Positions 9,998 through 22,011 are shown, counted from the first letter of the stretch. The stretch is DNA of 64,000 nt from Westerdykella aurantiaca (GCA_030412805.1 JASJFJ010000001.1:932501-996500), one strand, 5' to 3'. The notes: generated by a model not told the origin, from the letters alone. Numbers and translations are program-made.

Positions 9998-10638
9998 GGG
10001 ACGGTAGGGTGGTGGTAAGGGATGGTTGTGCTTGGGGCACTTTTAGAGAGGTATGAGTTATGGGTTATGAGATCTTTTTTTCACGAATGGAGAGTTGGTA
10101 CAATGATTAGAATACATGCATTTCTGGTGTTGTCATGTTGGTTTTTGATATCTAGGTAGCTATGTGTAGCATCTGTGTCGTGTTCCTTTATACACCAGCG
10201 TCTCTCCATCATGGTGTACTTTGAGCATAGAACACTATTTCCTTACACTCCAACCATTTTTTTTTCCCTTTTTGCACTATTTTTTCTTCGCCATTATCCA
10301 TCCCCAAACCCCAAAAGTTACCCCCATGTGGACTAGCGCCATGCGGGGATCAACCGAGGCAATGGCTGGGGCAAGGTGGAGAGACCACATGCTTCAGCTC
10401 CTCTCCATCAGCAAAGTGAGGAGCTGCTGAGCCGAACAATCCGAACGATCACGATGATTGGAAGATTCTCCCACGTTGTGTGGCTCCACTCTTTGCGCCT
10501 CGATCCTGGATAGCGGTTGATGTATATAAAATTATATATATACCAGGAACCTCTTTGAATTCTCACGCTGGTGCCTATCACTCCTCCACTGCCGTATTGT
10601 TGTTATTGTTGACCACCCCAGGTCTCTCTTCATCCAAC
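9998..10638. other. Intergenic with promoter of the acyl-CoA dehydrogenase gene
   Basis: No gene seen. Contains a good TATA element (separate entry) and a T-rich stretch at about 10258-10290. Confidence 0.5.
10523..10530 (+). promoter_or_regulatory. TATA box of the AidB-like gene
   Basis: TATATAAA in an AT-rich island, 109 bp upstream of the ATG at 10639. Confidence 0.6.
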
Positions 10639-12657
10639 ATGGCGTCCCCCAAATCTCTAACACCCTCCTCCTCCACCTCTGGCTTCTTCCAGTCTCTCCC
10701 AACCCTCCCACCCCAATACACGACTCCCTCCTCGCTCCCAGCCAGCCAGGCCTCAACCCACAAGTCCACCCTCTCTGCCACCGACGACAAGATCCTCGCC
10801 CGCATCCTAGACCTCTACCTCCCCTCCAACGCCAACGCCGTCCACCAGCATCTCCACCGCATAGCACGCATCTCCCTCCACCCCTCCATCCTCAAGCACT
10901 CCGTCGACGCGGAAACCAACCTCCCCTTCCTCCGTCCCCTGGGCACCTTCGGCGAAGAGAACAAGAACGACGCCCTCGTCACAGCCGCAGGATGGACCTT
11001 CCTCAAGAAGCTCGGATACAAGGAGGGCGTCGTGGCCGTAGCCTACGACCCCTCGATCCAGAACGTCAACCGCCGCATCTACGAGTTCGCCCTGGGCCAC
11101 ATCTGGACGCCCACGGCCACCATGACGGGCTGCCCCATGGCCATGACCGACGGCGCCGCAACGCTCCTGGCGCGCCACCTGAACGACCAAGATGGCGACC
11201 AGCCTGGTCGTCGCGCCGTATTCAGTGAAGCGTACCGTCGCCTCACGAGCAGGGACCCAGAGACCGCGTGGACGAGCGGCCAGTGGATGACGGAGCGGAC
11301 GGGCGGCAGCGATGTGTCTGGCACGGAGACCGTGGCTCGCCGTCTGTCCGCCGAGGAGCTGGAAGCAGAAGAGAAGGCCGGCCGCACCAAAGACGCAGTC
11401 GGCATGCCGCTGGGGCCCTGGAGGATCGACGGCTTCAAGTGGTTCAGCAGCGCGACGGATTCCGAGATGGCGGTCCTCCTCGCGCGCACGTCCAAGGGCG
11501 GGCTCAGCGCGTTCTACGCCCCCATGAGACGGCGGAACGGCAAGAGCGTGGCGTCCATCACGGAGGGCCAGGAAGGCGGCGACGACCACCTGACGGAGCT
11601 CAACGGCGTGCGGATCCAGCGCCTCAAGTCCAAGCTCGGCACGCGCGCCGTGCCCACCGCGGAACTCGAACTGCACGGCATGCGCGGCTGGCTCATCGGC
11701 ACCGAGAGCCAGGGTGTCAAGGAGATCTCCGCCATTCTGAACATCACACGCCTCTACACCGCCGCGGGCTCCATCGCCAACTGGAGCCGCGGCCTCGCCA
11801 TCTGCCGCGCCTACAGCCGCGTCCGCAGAGTCCGCGGCGGCCTCCTCAAGGACAACGCGCAGCACTGCCAGTGGATGGCCGACGAAACCGTCCGCTACCA
11901 CGGCGCCGCGCACTTCGCGTTCCTGGGCGTCGCGCTGCAGGGGGGGACGGAGCAGGACTGGGCCGCCGCCATCGAGGACACGCACTCCGCGTCGCTGATC
12001 CCGCGGGACAGGGCCGTCCTGTCGACGCTGCTGCGCCTGCTCACGCCCGTCATGAAGGCGCAGTGCAGTGTGTCCAGCGTCCACGGGCTCAGAGAATGCA
12101 TGGAGTGCCTCGGCGGCGTGGGCTACTGCGAGAATAACGAGGACGGCGGCCTCATGAACGTCGCCAAGGTGTACCGCGATAACATGGTCAATCCCATCTG
12201 GGAGGGCACCGTGAACGTCATGGCCGAGGACGTCGTGCGCGTGCTGGCGGACAAGCGCGTCGGCAACGGCGACGCGGTCGGCACCGTCTTCGCGCCCTGG
12301 GTGGAGGGCGTGTTGAGCTCGATCGGCGTGGGCAGCGAGTTCCAGGCCGAGAAGACGTTCGTCCGCGCTCGGCTCGAGAAGCTGAGGGTGTTGACGAGGG
12401 GCGCGACCAAGCAGGAGCTGTTGTACCGGGCGAGGGATATCCTGCGCTTGCTGAGCGTCGTCACGCAGGCGGTGCTGCTTATTTTTGACGCGGTGGGGAC
12501 GGGCGACGAGGTCGCCATAGAGGTGGCGAAGAGGTGGGTCAGGCTCGCGGATAGCGATATGTGGAGGGATTACGAGCGCTCTGCTGAGATCGCGGAAATG
12601 GATCGGCGGATTTTCCTGGGCGACGAGGAGGGTGCGGAGCAGGCGGCGAAGCTGTAA
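10639..12657 (+). CDS. AidB-like acyl-CoA dehydrogenase with peroxisomal C-terminal signal
   Basis: One exon, 672 residues from ATG 10639 (MASPKSL). Family marks in order: TGCPMAMTDGAA, the flavin-site segment WTSGQWMTERTGGSDVSGTE, FKWFSSATDSEMAVLLAR, LKSKLGTRAVPTAELEL, NITRLYTAAGSIANWSRGLA, and the C-terminal LGGVGYCENNEDGGLMN with NPIWEGTVNVMAEDV. This is the AidB/isovaleryl-type branch of FAD-dependent acyl-CoA dehydrogenases. The last three residues are AKL, a PTS1-type signal, so import into peroxisomes is expected. The exact acyl-CoA substrate cannot be read from the sequence. The gene is far more GC-rich at third positions than its neighbours, which produces a 625-residue antisense frame that I consider an artefact. 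Confidence 0.88.
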   Translation: MASPKSLTPSSSTSGFFQSLPTLPPQYTTPSSLPASQASTHKSTLSATDDKILARILDLYLPSNANAVHQHLHRIARISLHPSILKHSVDAETNLPFLRPLGTFGEENKNDALVTAAGWTFLKKLGYKEGVVAVAYDPSIQNVNRRIYEFALGHIWTPTATMTGCPMAMTDGAATLLARHLNDQDGDQPGRRAVFSEAYRRLTSRDPETAWTSGQWMTERTGGSDVSGTETVARRLSAEELEAEEKAGRTKDAVGMPLGPWRIDGFKWFSSATDSEMAVLLARTSKGGLSAFYAPMRRRNGKSVASITEGQEGGDDHLTELNGVRIQRLKSKLGTRAVPTAELELHGMRGWLIGTESQGVKEISAILNITRLYTAAGSIANWSRGLAICRAYSRVRRVRGGLLKDNAQHCQWMADETVRYHGAAHFAFLGVALQGGTEQDWAAAIEDTHSASLIPRDRAVLSTLLRLLTPVMKAQCSVSSVHGLRECMECLGGVGYCENNEDGGLMNVAKVYRDNMVNPIWEGTVNVMAEDVVRVLADKRVGNGDAVGTVFAPWVEGVLSSIGVGSEFQAEKTFVRARLEKLRVLTRGATKQELLYRARDILRLLSVVTQAVLLIFDAVGTGDEVAIEVAKRWVRLADSDMWRDYERSAEIAEMDRRIFLGDEEGAEQAAKL

Positions 12658-13656
12658 GAAGTTAGATTTAGAGAATGCTGGCACATCAAGAGGGAAAAGC
12701 AGCAGTGCTGGATGCCGGTGTTTGGTGTTTTCGAAGATAGAGGTTATGGCATAGATCCCTTTTCCTTTTGTCGATATCGAGTACCGTTACCAGGAAATGC
12801 CTCCGCTCTTCGTGATGGTCTCTGTGTCGACATATTGAACGGCCTCGGTTTTCGTACGAGTGCAACGAGGTATACCTGGTTTTCGTCGATCTTCTGAATC
12901 AGAATGTTCCTGTGTCGGTTGTATGCTTGAATACGGGCGCAGCCAGGAGGAGCGTGAATGGCCCGATCATGTGACGCGTCGAGCTCCGAATTATTCCTAT
13001 GGAGAGCGTCGGCGCTGTAAGGTAAATATCGAAGCATACCGCGTGCGGTATCAAAAGGAGAATAATGCAACGAATTCTTTTGCAGAGCAGGACGTCTCCG
13101 TTGGGTCGAGGCAGTGTCCAGTGTCCAGTACGATAGCATCTCCTCGCCGGTGTACCAAAAGCGCAGGAGACGGACGGGTTTTAAAAGCTCGAAGACACAC
13201 GGTATCTTGAGGTGTGCCAAACAACGCATAAAAGGGCCACTAAAAACCCCGACACAACAAACAATACAAACATGCCGTCAAGAGCAGGAGGAATGGTACA
13301 ACCACAAACGTTACATACACAATCTCAACTAGCCGAATAAACTATCCAATCCAAAAACCCTCCCCCAAAGGACTTATGAACGATCCAAACCCGAAAATAG
13401 AAAAACACGATAGACCCCGAATCCTTGCTACATCGATCATCCAAGGCCCCGAAATCGCCAGAGAGTATATACATACTATACTGTACGTATACCCAAGCCC
13501 AGATCCCAAAGACCACAAACGCTGCTGCTGCTGCTGCTGCTCAATCAATCGATCGATCAATCGATCAATCAACACCGAAATCCCCACCCATCCAAACCCC
13601 CAATCCTCCAGCCCACCCCATCCACACCCACCACAAACCAAACTCAACCCTCAACA
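12658..13656. other. Intergenic between convergent genes; simple repeats
   Basis: No gene seen. 13520-13540 is a CTG run, and 13541-13571 is a run of ATCA/ATCG tetranucleotides (TCAATCAATCGATCGATC), both probably in the 3' UTR of the minus-strand regulator. Confidence 0.5.
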
Positions 13657-16600
13657 CTACCGCCCATCCAACCCCTCCAGCCCTTCCAACCCCTCAAGCC
13701 CCAATCCCCCCCTCACACTCGCACTCTGCGCCCTGCCCCTCCCGGGCCCCTCCCCCCCATGCCCCTGCGCCCCCCCTCCAATCCCCTCCAACATATCCAG
13801 ATCCACCGATCCCCCTCCCAGGCCGAAATTGAACGCCTCGATCCCCGCTCCCACACCGCCGCCCGCGAATGCCCCGTCGTCGCCGAGGATAGGCGGCTCC
13901 ATGTTGAAGGGCAGGAACCATGCGTTTCCCGCGTCGTACAGGTGCGTGCCTGGGGTGGCGGCGCCGAGGGTGAGGGGGTCGATGTTCCAGAAGGAAGGGT
14001 GCGTCGGGTGGTGTGGGTGGTGGGAGGGGTGGGGGGAGAGGTCTGGGAAGGGGGAGAGGACGTCGAGGCCTTGGTGGTGGGGGTGGGTTTGTTGGTGGTG
14101 AGGGTGGTGCGGGTGGTGGTGTGGGAGGAGGCTTGTTGGGGAGGTGGAGAGGAGGGGGAGGGATGGGTGGCGGGGATGTTGTTGTTGGTGCTGTTGCTGT
14201 TGCTGTTGCTGGTGCGCGTGTTGCAGTTCGGCGAGGAATTGTTGTTGGGTTGGTGTCTGCGAGAAGTACGCTTGTTCGAAGGCGGCGGCGTCGAGGGCGT
14301 CTTGGGTGGAGATGTGGAGGTGTCCATGGCCCATCTGTTGCTGCTGCTGTTGCAACTGTGCCTGTTGCAGTTGTCTAGCTTGTGCCTGCTGCTGGGTGCT
14401 GGACGAGGGGGCGTCAGACTTCGACACCGATTTCGACTTGTTCTTCCTCGCTTGCTTGCGCTGTTGCTCTGCTTTCGAAGGTGGGGAGAGCGAAGCGAAG
14501 AATTCCTCCACGCTTTGCAGATCGCTCTTTTGACCTAGGACCGCGTCCGTACCAGGTTCGTTCGGGGTCCCTGCGGCTGCATCCTCGTAGTCCGTTTTCG
14601 ATACACCGTGAGGGTATCTATCGAACCAGTCTCCATACTGGAATATATTCGCCTTATCTTTGTTTGCCCCTTTCTCGCCCCCGGCACTGCTAGCAGCAAG
14701 AATAGGACCACGCAGTTGCGCATCGGCATGCTGGCGATACAGCTCCTTGAGGTTTTCCGCAATGTAGTGGAACATGCCCCAGTATTTCTTCATCTTGCTG
14801 AGGTACTTGACGTTGTAGGCAAGATACTTCTTTGACTGAGCTTCCAGTTTTGGGTTCTTGGAGAAGACGCCGTGGACGTGGACGGTGGAGGAGAAGAAGG
14901 CCGAGTAGCCTGCAAAGGGCGCAACGACGTTGTAGTCCATGGCCTCGTTGATCAGGATGGAGATCTGGTTCGCTGCATCGAGCGCGGTGCGTGCCGACTC
15001 TGTGAGGAAGTCCCTGGGAACATCTTTCGGTGGTCTGCTATCCGCTCGGGTGGGGAAGGCAAATCTATGCATAAACAGCACCATCTGCTGATAGAGAATA
15101 TGGAGGTATAAGAAATGGTTTGCCGTCTTGCCCACCGCATGGCTCTTCAGGTTCTGCGAGTTGTATAGGAGCATTTCTGGGAGCGATTCCTTGAAGTCCC
15201 GCAGCTCTTTTCTTATACTCACAAACGTCGATTTGGGGGACCACATGTGTTCCGTTTCCCTCTCTTTTCCACCCAAGTTCATGTATTTTACGATCTTCCC
15301 CCATATACAAATCAACCGAATGGTATATGCTGACACCCCCATATTCTCTTTCGCGTTCGAAGGAAGGCCGCTGTCCGGTGCAACGGGGTTCGGCACGGTG
15401 CCGTCTAGCGTCTCAGTCGGCGCTTGTATTTCTTTAATATAGAGATTCTCCTTCACAGGAAGCTGCACTTCGATATACTGCTCATTGACGAACAACGGAC
15501 GGTCCGTTCCCGAGGAATTGAACCTATCCATGAGGAAGCATGACCACATCGTCCGCCGCCGTATCTCGCGATCCGTTATACTCAGCGGTTTCCGCTCGGC
15601 TTCGGGCACTGCCGGATCGTATTCGAGTTCCTTGTGCAGTTGCAGGGCGTACGCCATACGCTGGGCCATGCCGCCAAACATCCAGCTGCGTCCGCCTTGG
15701 CAGGTACCGAATTCGTGGAGACCCAGGAGAAGGTAGACAATGAGGATGGTGATATTGGGGGTGTCGTAGCGTTTCAAGGCTATTTGGCGAGCCCTCTCGG
15801 CCCAATTGTCTCCACGTAGAAAAGCCGGTTCGGTGCGAAGTTGTGGATGGGTCGAGAAGCGCGCTGAGATGGCGCAGATGGCTAATATCAGCACGGGAGG
15901 CAGATCTCCTCTTGCCAGCTTCCTCATGAAGTTGGGTTTGTGCAGCAGCGGATAGCTCTGTCCGTAGACGAAGTCAAAGTACACCTCAGCCAGGTGTTCT
16001 TGAATCTCGCGGGAAGGTAAACTCTCCACGCCCTCAGTCATCAAGCTCCTGTCATCCGCATCCTTGGTATGCGACGCCGAACCCGAGGGGTTAGGATTTG
16101 CGGACTTCGACTTCGCCCAGTCGTCCAACTCGTTCCCAAACGCATCTTCGGCGCCTCTCTTCTTCGTAAGCGGTGTCTTCGGAGGCGCGGTCGGTAGGGC
16201 AGGCTTAACGACGGATCTGCCCACCCCAGAAATGGACGGCAGACTCTCTTTCGGTATAATCTTGATGACACGGTCCTCCATGCGCTTCAGCCGCTTGTCC
16301 AGCATTGCCATGTAGTCCGTCCTCGGCGCTGCCTTCCTCGTCGTCACTTTATACACGCAGGGAATCCGGCTCCTCAAGCAATGCTTACATGCCGGCTTCT
16401 CGCCCGAACATCTGATCTTCTTCCTCCGGCACGCAATGCACGCGAGCGGAAGTCTCTTTCTCTCCTTGCCCGCCTTTGTCTTCATCTCGGACCACGGCGG
16501 CGGATCCTGAGGGCCGTCCTTATCCTTCCCCGAAGTTGTGGAGCCCTCGGCGCCATTCCCGCTCGCGGTGTCATCCATCTTAATTCCCATCCCGGAGCCG

Positions 16601-17016
16601 TCGAGCGCATCCCCAATCGCCAGCATTCCCAACGCAGGCGCACTGTCCGGACTCGGATTATTCTCATCGGCGCCATAGTTGGCGCTTCCGATACTTAGAC
16701 GGTGCGGATGCGCACTCCCACCGCTTATATTCCCCTCGCTAACATTGCCGACGCTGTCCCTATGCTGCTGGGGCTGGAAAGACGTTTTGAGCGCCGGGCT
16801 TGCGCTCGCAACCTGACCCGAGGAAGAGTCGTAGGCGCTGTTGTTGAATGTTTGGCTGTGGGAGAAGTTCATGGCGGAGTAGTCTGCGAAGGAAGCTAAG
16901 ATTTGCGAGGGCGACTGGCTGGTGCCGTGCATGGAGTTGCGGAGTTCGGGAAGGCCGTACTCGTTCAGGGTGAGGGGGTCGTCGTGCTCGATGCTGTGTG
17001 TGTGTGGCGTTGCCAT
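13657..17016 (-). CDS. Zn(II)2Cys6 transcription factor with fungal-specific middle homology domain
   Basis: 1119 residues in a single open frame from ATG 17016 (MATPHTHS). The frame continues 25 codons upstream, but this start is followed by conserved-looking sequence. The Zn2Cys6 cluster (CIACRRKKIRC then CKHCLRSRIPC) is at about residues 193-221, followed by a basic linker (KVTTRKAAPRTDY) and a short coiled coil (MLDKRLKRMEDRV). The fungal_trans domain spans roughly 340-700 with RRTMWSCFLMDRFNSSGTDRP. The C-terminal third has several poly-Gln/His tracts and an acidic/Gly-rich end, typical of activation regions. Unusually long for the family. Targets are unknown; the neighbouring genes give no pathway hint. 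Confidence 0.88.
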   Translation of the reverse strand: MATPHTHSIEHDDPLTLNEYGLPELRNSMHGTSQSPSQILASFADYSAMNFSHSQTFNNSAYDSSSGQVASASPALKTSFQPQQHRDSVGNVSEGNISGGSAHPHRLSIGSANYGADENNPSPDSAPALGMLAIGDALDGSGMGIKMDDTASGNGAEGSTTSGKDKDGPQDPPPWSEMKTKAGKERKRLPLACIACRRKKIRCSGEKPACKHCLRSRIPCVYKVTTRKAAPRTDYMAMLDKRLKRMEDRVIKIIPKESLPSISGVGRSVVKPALPTAPPKTPLTKKRGAEDAFGNELDDWAKSKSANPNPSGSASHTKDADDRSLMTEGVESLPSREIQEHLAEVYFDFVYGQSYPLLHKPNFMRKLARGDLPPVLILAICAISARFSTHPQLRTEPAFLRGDNWAERARQIALKRYDTPNITILIVYLLLGLHEFGTCQGGRSWMFGGMAQRMAYALQLHKELEYDPAVPEAERKPLSITDREIRRRTMWSCFLMDRFNSSGTDRPLFVNEQYIEVQLPVKENLYIKEIQAPTETLDGTVPNPVAPDSGLPSNAKENMGVSAYTIRLICIWGKIVKYMNLGGKERETEHMWSPKSTFVSIRKELRDFKESLPEMLLYNSQNLKSHAVGKTANHFLYLHILYQQMVLFMHRFAFPTRADSRPPKDVPRDFLTESARTALDAANQISILINEAMDYNVVAPFAGYSAFFSSTVHVHGVFSKNPKLEAQSKKYLAYNVKYLSKMKKYWGMFHYIAENLKELYRQHADAQLRGPILAASSAGGEKGANKDKANIFQYGDWFDRYPHGVSKTDYEDAAAGTPNEPGTDAVLGQKSDLQSVEEFFASLSPPSKAEQQRKQARKNKSKSVSKSDAPSSSTQQQAQARQLQQAQLQQQQQQMGHGHLHISTQDALDAAAFEQAYFSQTPTQQQFLAELQHAHQQQQQQQHQQQHPRHPSLPLLSTSPTSLLPHHHPHHPHHQQTHPHHQGLDVLSPFPDLSPHPSHHPHHPTHPSFWNIDPLTLGAATPGTHLYDAGNAWFLPFNMEPPILGDDGAFAGGGVGAGIEAFNFGLGGGSVDLDMLEGIGGGAQGHGGEGPGRGRAQSASVRGGLGLEGLEGLEGLDGR

Positions 17017-20000
17017 CGTTGTATGCATAGATGTGGTATGGAGGTAGGGTCGCTCGAGCGGGAGATGCGAGGAACGGCGCCCGGCGTGCACGTTCGTTGT
17101 CGAGGACGCCGGGCGTCTCTATTCAGCGGGGGAGCTCAGCGAGAGCAGTAGTAGAGGTAGCTGGTGTCACATCGGACTCTAGGGAGCAGCGTGAAGGCAG
17201 TAGAGGCTCAAGTGTAGTCCGCGGGGGTCCCAGGTCCCCAGTCAGCATGGCGGGGCCACCATGCGAACGCGGTGAAGGATCGGGGCGCCGAAAGAAACAG
17301 GAGACGAGCAGCGGATCCCTGGGGAGGGCTTCGGTGCCAAAGCGCACTGGAGATTTGAGGTAGAGGGAAGTTGGTGGACTGGATGGGCCGGAGTTGTGAG
17401 AGGTGATGATGTAGGGTGCGCCGACCCACGCGTGCGGGAAAAGCCACTCCAGACGTCGCACAAAGAGTTGCAACACCACGATTTGGGGAATGCGCAGAAT
17501 AATCCCAGCAAGCGCTTCTCTGCGACCTCGGCCGATGGGGAAATAGGTCGCCCAGACGTCACATTGGGGTCTCCTGGGTTTGTGTGGAGAGGGCGAATTC
17601 GCGGCGCTGCATTACTCAGACGTGGCGGACTAGCAACCCCAGGTTTTGACAGGATGAATGCGCCGAGCTGACGCTTTCTCCGCAAAGCTTGACAGTGGCG
17701 CCCAAGGCAACCCATCTCCAAGCGCCTTTTTCACGGACTTGAGTCTTCAGGTGCATACTGTGTACTGTACTGTGTACGCCCATGTGCGCATCACAAGCAC
17801 CAAGATCTGCACCCGGGAGCTTCCCCGGGGAAGACATGCACCAAGTGTAGACAGGGTAAAAGGACAGGAAGATTTAAGGGAACGGCCCAATCAGCACGCC
17901 GCAGGAGAGTGGAGTGGCTGTATCTGGATATAGGTTCTTCATATCTTCATATGGGTGTCACGCATTTCTTCCCTTCTTCAGACATAATATCCAATGTTGC
18001 ATTCTGCCCATCTCGCTTCCTAAGCTTCTATATGGAACATCCTCGCTGCAAAGAGGAGACGTGCAATTTATTGGGAAATGCGCTGGGAGCGAAGGATCAA
18101 GGAGAAAGGCCACGCGCCACGATGGGCTGTTGGAAGTGAAGACACTGTACATCTATCTAGATTGCGTGGCTGCTGGGCCCGGCCACTGGCGTATAAAGGC
18201 GACCCTGCAGGGAAGAGGAAAGGAGGCACAGCAGAAGAAGGACAGCCCCTTTCGTCCGCTGTACTGTGGAGATGCAGGCCGTGTGTGGAGTACTGTGTAG
18301 TGCAAGTGTCTCATGTGGAGAGAAGGGGTGCCACGCGACCTGCACGAGGATCCCTTTGCAACCCTTTGCAATCGCTATTCGAAAGCATAAGAGAAGTCTG
18401 TGAACAGGCGGAAGAGTTGGACTTCCCAAGTCGGGTATTTTGTATGCAGTGTGTAGTGTAGGGAGATAGATGATATACAAAGTGTGATTGACCGCTAGTC
18501 GCTAGCAGAAGGACCTAATAAGTGCACATAGAGAACCAGGGCCACAAGGTTTAGGGGACACATCACCGTTCGGGCTTCCTCCACACAAATGCGATCATCC
18601 CTGTATTTCTTGAGGTTGGGGATGTGCCATCGGGGACGCATGATCCACTAGGCCTAAGCCCGAGGTAGAATTCCTGACAGCCGAGGAAATATCACGTGAT
18701 CTCGCCATTCACTCTATCCTGCGGTCACATGATATTCTGACAATCATGGTCCTCAAGTGGGTGGAAACTATACGGGGAAGAGAAGACGGCAAGTTTTAAC
18801 AAGGGTCTCTACATATCGAGCCAGTTCTTCGCAGTCCCTGCCAATGGCAATGCCCGCTGCCCCAACAATGCTCAAGCATTCGACCAGGCACCGAAAGGAT
18901 AGAGGTCAAGGTCAATCTAGAAGCCGCGCAACTAGAGGCCACGCAAGTTGGTTGGCCTTCATCTATCTTTGCCTTGCCATTCATAATTCCCTTCACTGCA
19001 GATATATGTCCCTAGTGCGCATGCAAACTGTCCAGAAAGTTAGTGTACCTCAGTGAAATCTTAAGGTTGATGCCACATCCTCGCAGCCCTTTCCATTCCT
19101 TCTAATTGACTCCATTCTTCCAAATCTGGACGTGGTAGAGTTGGCACTTCCCAATGGCGGGGGCGACAGCAGCAGTAAAAGCCTCATAAACTTTAGCTCA
19201 TGACCACGAAACAGAGATAGTTCGGCGGCGCAACGTCCAATTGGGCTGGACTTTAGACTCACTCTACCATGCTCCAACCTTGCACATTTCCACTCCTTGC
19301 TTTCCAAAAACGAATCAACGAAGTAGCCGCATCGTTCCGCACAGCTAGGGACGTACGAATTTCGATATTACAGTAACTGCAAATGGGATAGTTACGACAC
19401 CTTTGCACTTGTCAAGCGGTTTGAAAGTATGCATATTACTACTGATCTACTAGACTATCAATGCCAGGGTCGGTATTCCCGTAGTATCCACTCGACAACC
19501 GAATACTACTTCCACGATGCTCCAGAGTGTGTCTTCGTTCCTACATATGTCATCTAACATCTTCCGGAAGACGACCTCGAGTTTCTAAGACCTCTAATAA
19601 TCTGCTCCATTTCTACTTGATCACATCCAAGGCTGGGAAATGAGGTCTGTCATGCCGTTTCCTTTGCTTATCCTCATGCGTGGCCGGAGAGCTGGCTCAA
19701 GCTTCTCATGCTTGATTCAGTAGCCCTCTTCTGCGCGATTTCAAAACTGTGACATCATAGTTTTCTCTCTGCTTTTCGCTCTGCCACATTTCTGCTCTCC
19801 CTATCCCTTGTACCGCACGAGTGGAATTTCCGGCATCTGGATTTCCTGGACCGTATACCGCTCACTAGCGTACACAAATGAAGGCCCGGCTACAGCTTGG
19901 CCCAATCGGAGAATGCATGACACGATAAATTTCTGTCATAATTTTGACTTTCAGAACGGTCGATGCGAATATGCAAGGATTGGCTGAAGCGTGAGCTTGT

Positions 20001-21200
20001 CACCAAGGTCAAATGCTGTGTCTGGGGAAGGTGAAGTTGGAGTACGGTAAAAGCGCCAAGGGAGCACGACTTTGCCGAGGGTTGGAAATAGTCCCCGGAG
20101 TTAGTGTAGATGATGGTTCACACATGGTACGGGGTCACGCATAAAGTAACGTCTGCCATGGAAGCGGATCGGAATCCGGATACGACGTTTGGAAAGAGTT
20201 GTGCGTGTGGAATATGGAGAGCAAGTGTATTTGAGGTAAAATATGCTGTCTTGGGTTAGGTTTTCTTGCAAAGTCGCTTGACGGTGCCGGATTTGGCGGT
20301 CCCAGAATAGAGCTGTGTGGTCGTCGAAATGGCTGGGCCAGTGACTGTGGCGGTCCTCTCGCGGAAACGCGAGACGAAGTGACGCAATTCGAGACAATGA
20401 AATTCACAAAGTACGGAATCGCAGAAGTTATGCCAGCAAAAGTTCCTTGGGCCTCCATGGCTGAAAAATCTTGACTTCATGTTTCAGCGGAGTTGCTGGC
20501 TGGGTTGTTCAAGGACAAGCCTTGGCATTTGTCGAGCGGAGACCTCCTATCTCAGTGACTGCTCACGAGGCAGATTTTGAAATATAGAAGGTCATACACG
20601 GCTTATAGACTTGGGATACGGCATCCCATGGCTTTAGGCGAGCTTTGCGCACTATGAGACGTGGTGTTGTGGTGGGAACAATACGTGTGCCCTGGGCGCG
20701 GAACGAAGGCCTCCACTTACGGCAAGTGTGTGGGAATGTCGAGATCGGGATCCAGCGTCCTTTTTTCACAAGAAGGATAATAAGCACCGAATCGACTTTA
20801 TTGAATTCAGAATTGTGTGTTGGGCTTGCACGAGGTCTGGACCGTCTGGTGCCCGCGTTGATGGCGGGACAGCAGCCAACCCACAGTGAGCCATGCCAAA
20901 CGTATCCTGCAGTTGAAATGGATACAAAATGACCAGACACCTTCCATGTCACTCTATTATGTGGTATAGAAGCTCACAGTGCAACTACAGAGGACTATTG
21001 CTGGCACTGGCTCCGTAAACGCCGTCCATCTCCGCTAAGCTCTGCCCGAATGACCCCCCAAACCTACGCAATTTCACGTTTACATTGACTGCCATAGCGT
21101 GACTCATAATTTCCAGTGACGTCAGCCACGGCCAGCAGTGCGGCGACCCTTCCCCCCCCCCGGTGCGAACCTATCTGGCAGTCTCTCGCTCCGAGTGCAA
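17017..21200. other. Gene-poor region (about 4.2 kb)
   Basis: The first 1.5 kb is the promoter/leader side of the Zn2Cys6 gene. Beyond it only short frames occur on both strands, none with recognisable content; the two longest (20135-20458 and 20563-20952, minus) show no family features. No transposon ends, tRNA or rRNA were recognised. A 10-C run lies at 21152-21161. Confidence 0.5.
18691..18704. promoter_or_regulatory. ATCACGTGATCTCG element (E-box palindrome), copy 1
   Basis: A CACGTG palindrome in a 14-bp context that recurs exactly at about 44997-45010 in the HPPD/TTC36 promoter. CACGTG is a bHLH-type binding core. Function here is unknown. Confidence 0.3.
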
Positions 21201-21469
21201 CTCCGTGAGACCCTGAGTTCTATATAGGGCACTCCCTCACTCCGATAATACATTTATTTGGCATCCTGGTCACTGCAAATTCTAGGGGTGCCGCGTAACC
21301 CGCTAAGCCCCCGCTGGTGCGCCAGGCAACCCACACCCTTTCACCAGCGTTTGCCCACCCCGACACACCCTCTTCGACCAACCAGAGCTCTACTCTCACT
21401 ACAGAGCACTTGCCATTTTTCTCTCTCGCTCCGATTAGTCATCCCAGGGCCCGAGCGCCTCGGGTCGAA

Positions 21470-21477
21470 TATATAAA
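21470..21477 (+). promoter_or_regulatory. TATA box upstream of the pyrimidine-rich leader
   Basis: TATATAAA followed at once by CCCCTCTCCCCTCCCCTCC and a CT-rich start region, the usual layout of strong fungal promoters. Confidence 0.55.
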
Positions 21478-22011
21478 CCCCTCTCCCCTCCCCTCCTCCG
21501 CTCCTTTTTTCTTCTCATCTACACCACAACCACAACCACAACCACAAGTGCAAGAGTGGTCAAAGCTTCCTTCATTAGAAGTCTTTGGTCACTTCAAGCA
21601 TTACTTCTTCTTCTTTGGCCTTCAAGTTCGGTCTTGGTCTTTTACTTCATTCACTCTCACCTTCAAAAATCGACCTTCACTTCTTCTTTTTGACCGACCT
21701 TCAAAAACGACCACCTTCAATCAAAGCCTCAAAAGCCTTCCTTGCTTATCTTGGCTCAGCGAACCACAATGAGTTGTCATTTTTTTCCATTTGACTCTCG
21801 ACATCACTGACATTTTTTGAGCTTCACTCTCACTTCACTTCGAAAAATTTTCCGCCGAGCCTTTCCTCCTTCGAAAACATTCGCCGAGTTTCGATCGTCC
21901 TCCTTAATTTCTTACATCGCCGATCGAGCTCGTTTGCACTTTTACCTCTTCCGAAAATTTTCGATCGAAAACACATCCTCCGAATACCGCAATACCGACC
22001 GAACACATACA

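Noticed and set aside
10807..12684. 625-codon open frame antisense to the acyl-CoA dehydrogenase
   Set aside because: It exists because the sense gene is very GC-rich at third positions, which removes stops on the other strand. Its composition (Ala/Arg/His/Asp-rich) is that of a shadow frame, and the sense strand has clear family motifs.
13541..13571. Regular ATCA/ATCG repeats considered as a CRISPR-like or binding array
   Set aside because: Tetranucleotide microsatellite without unique spacers, in a 3' UTR of a eukaryotic gene.
20563..20952. 129-codon minus frame in the gene-poor region
   Set aside because: No family features, no supporting splice or promoter signals, overlaps another frame on the opposite strand.
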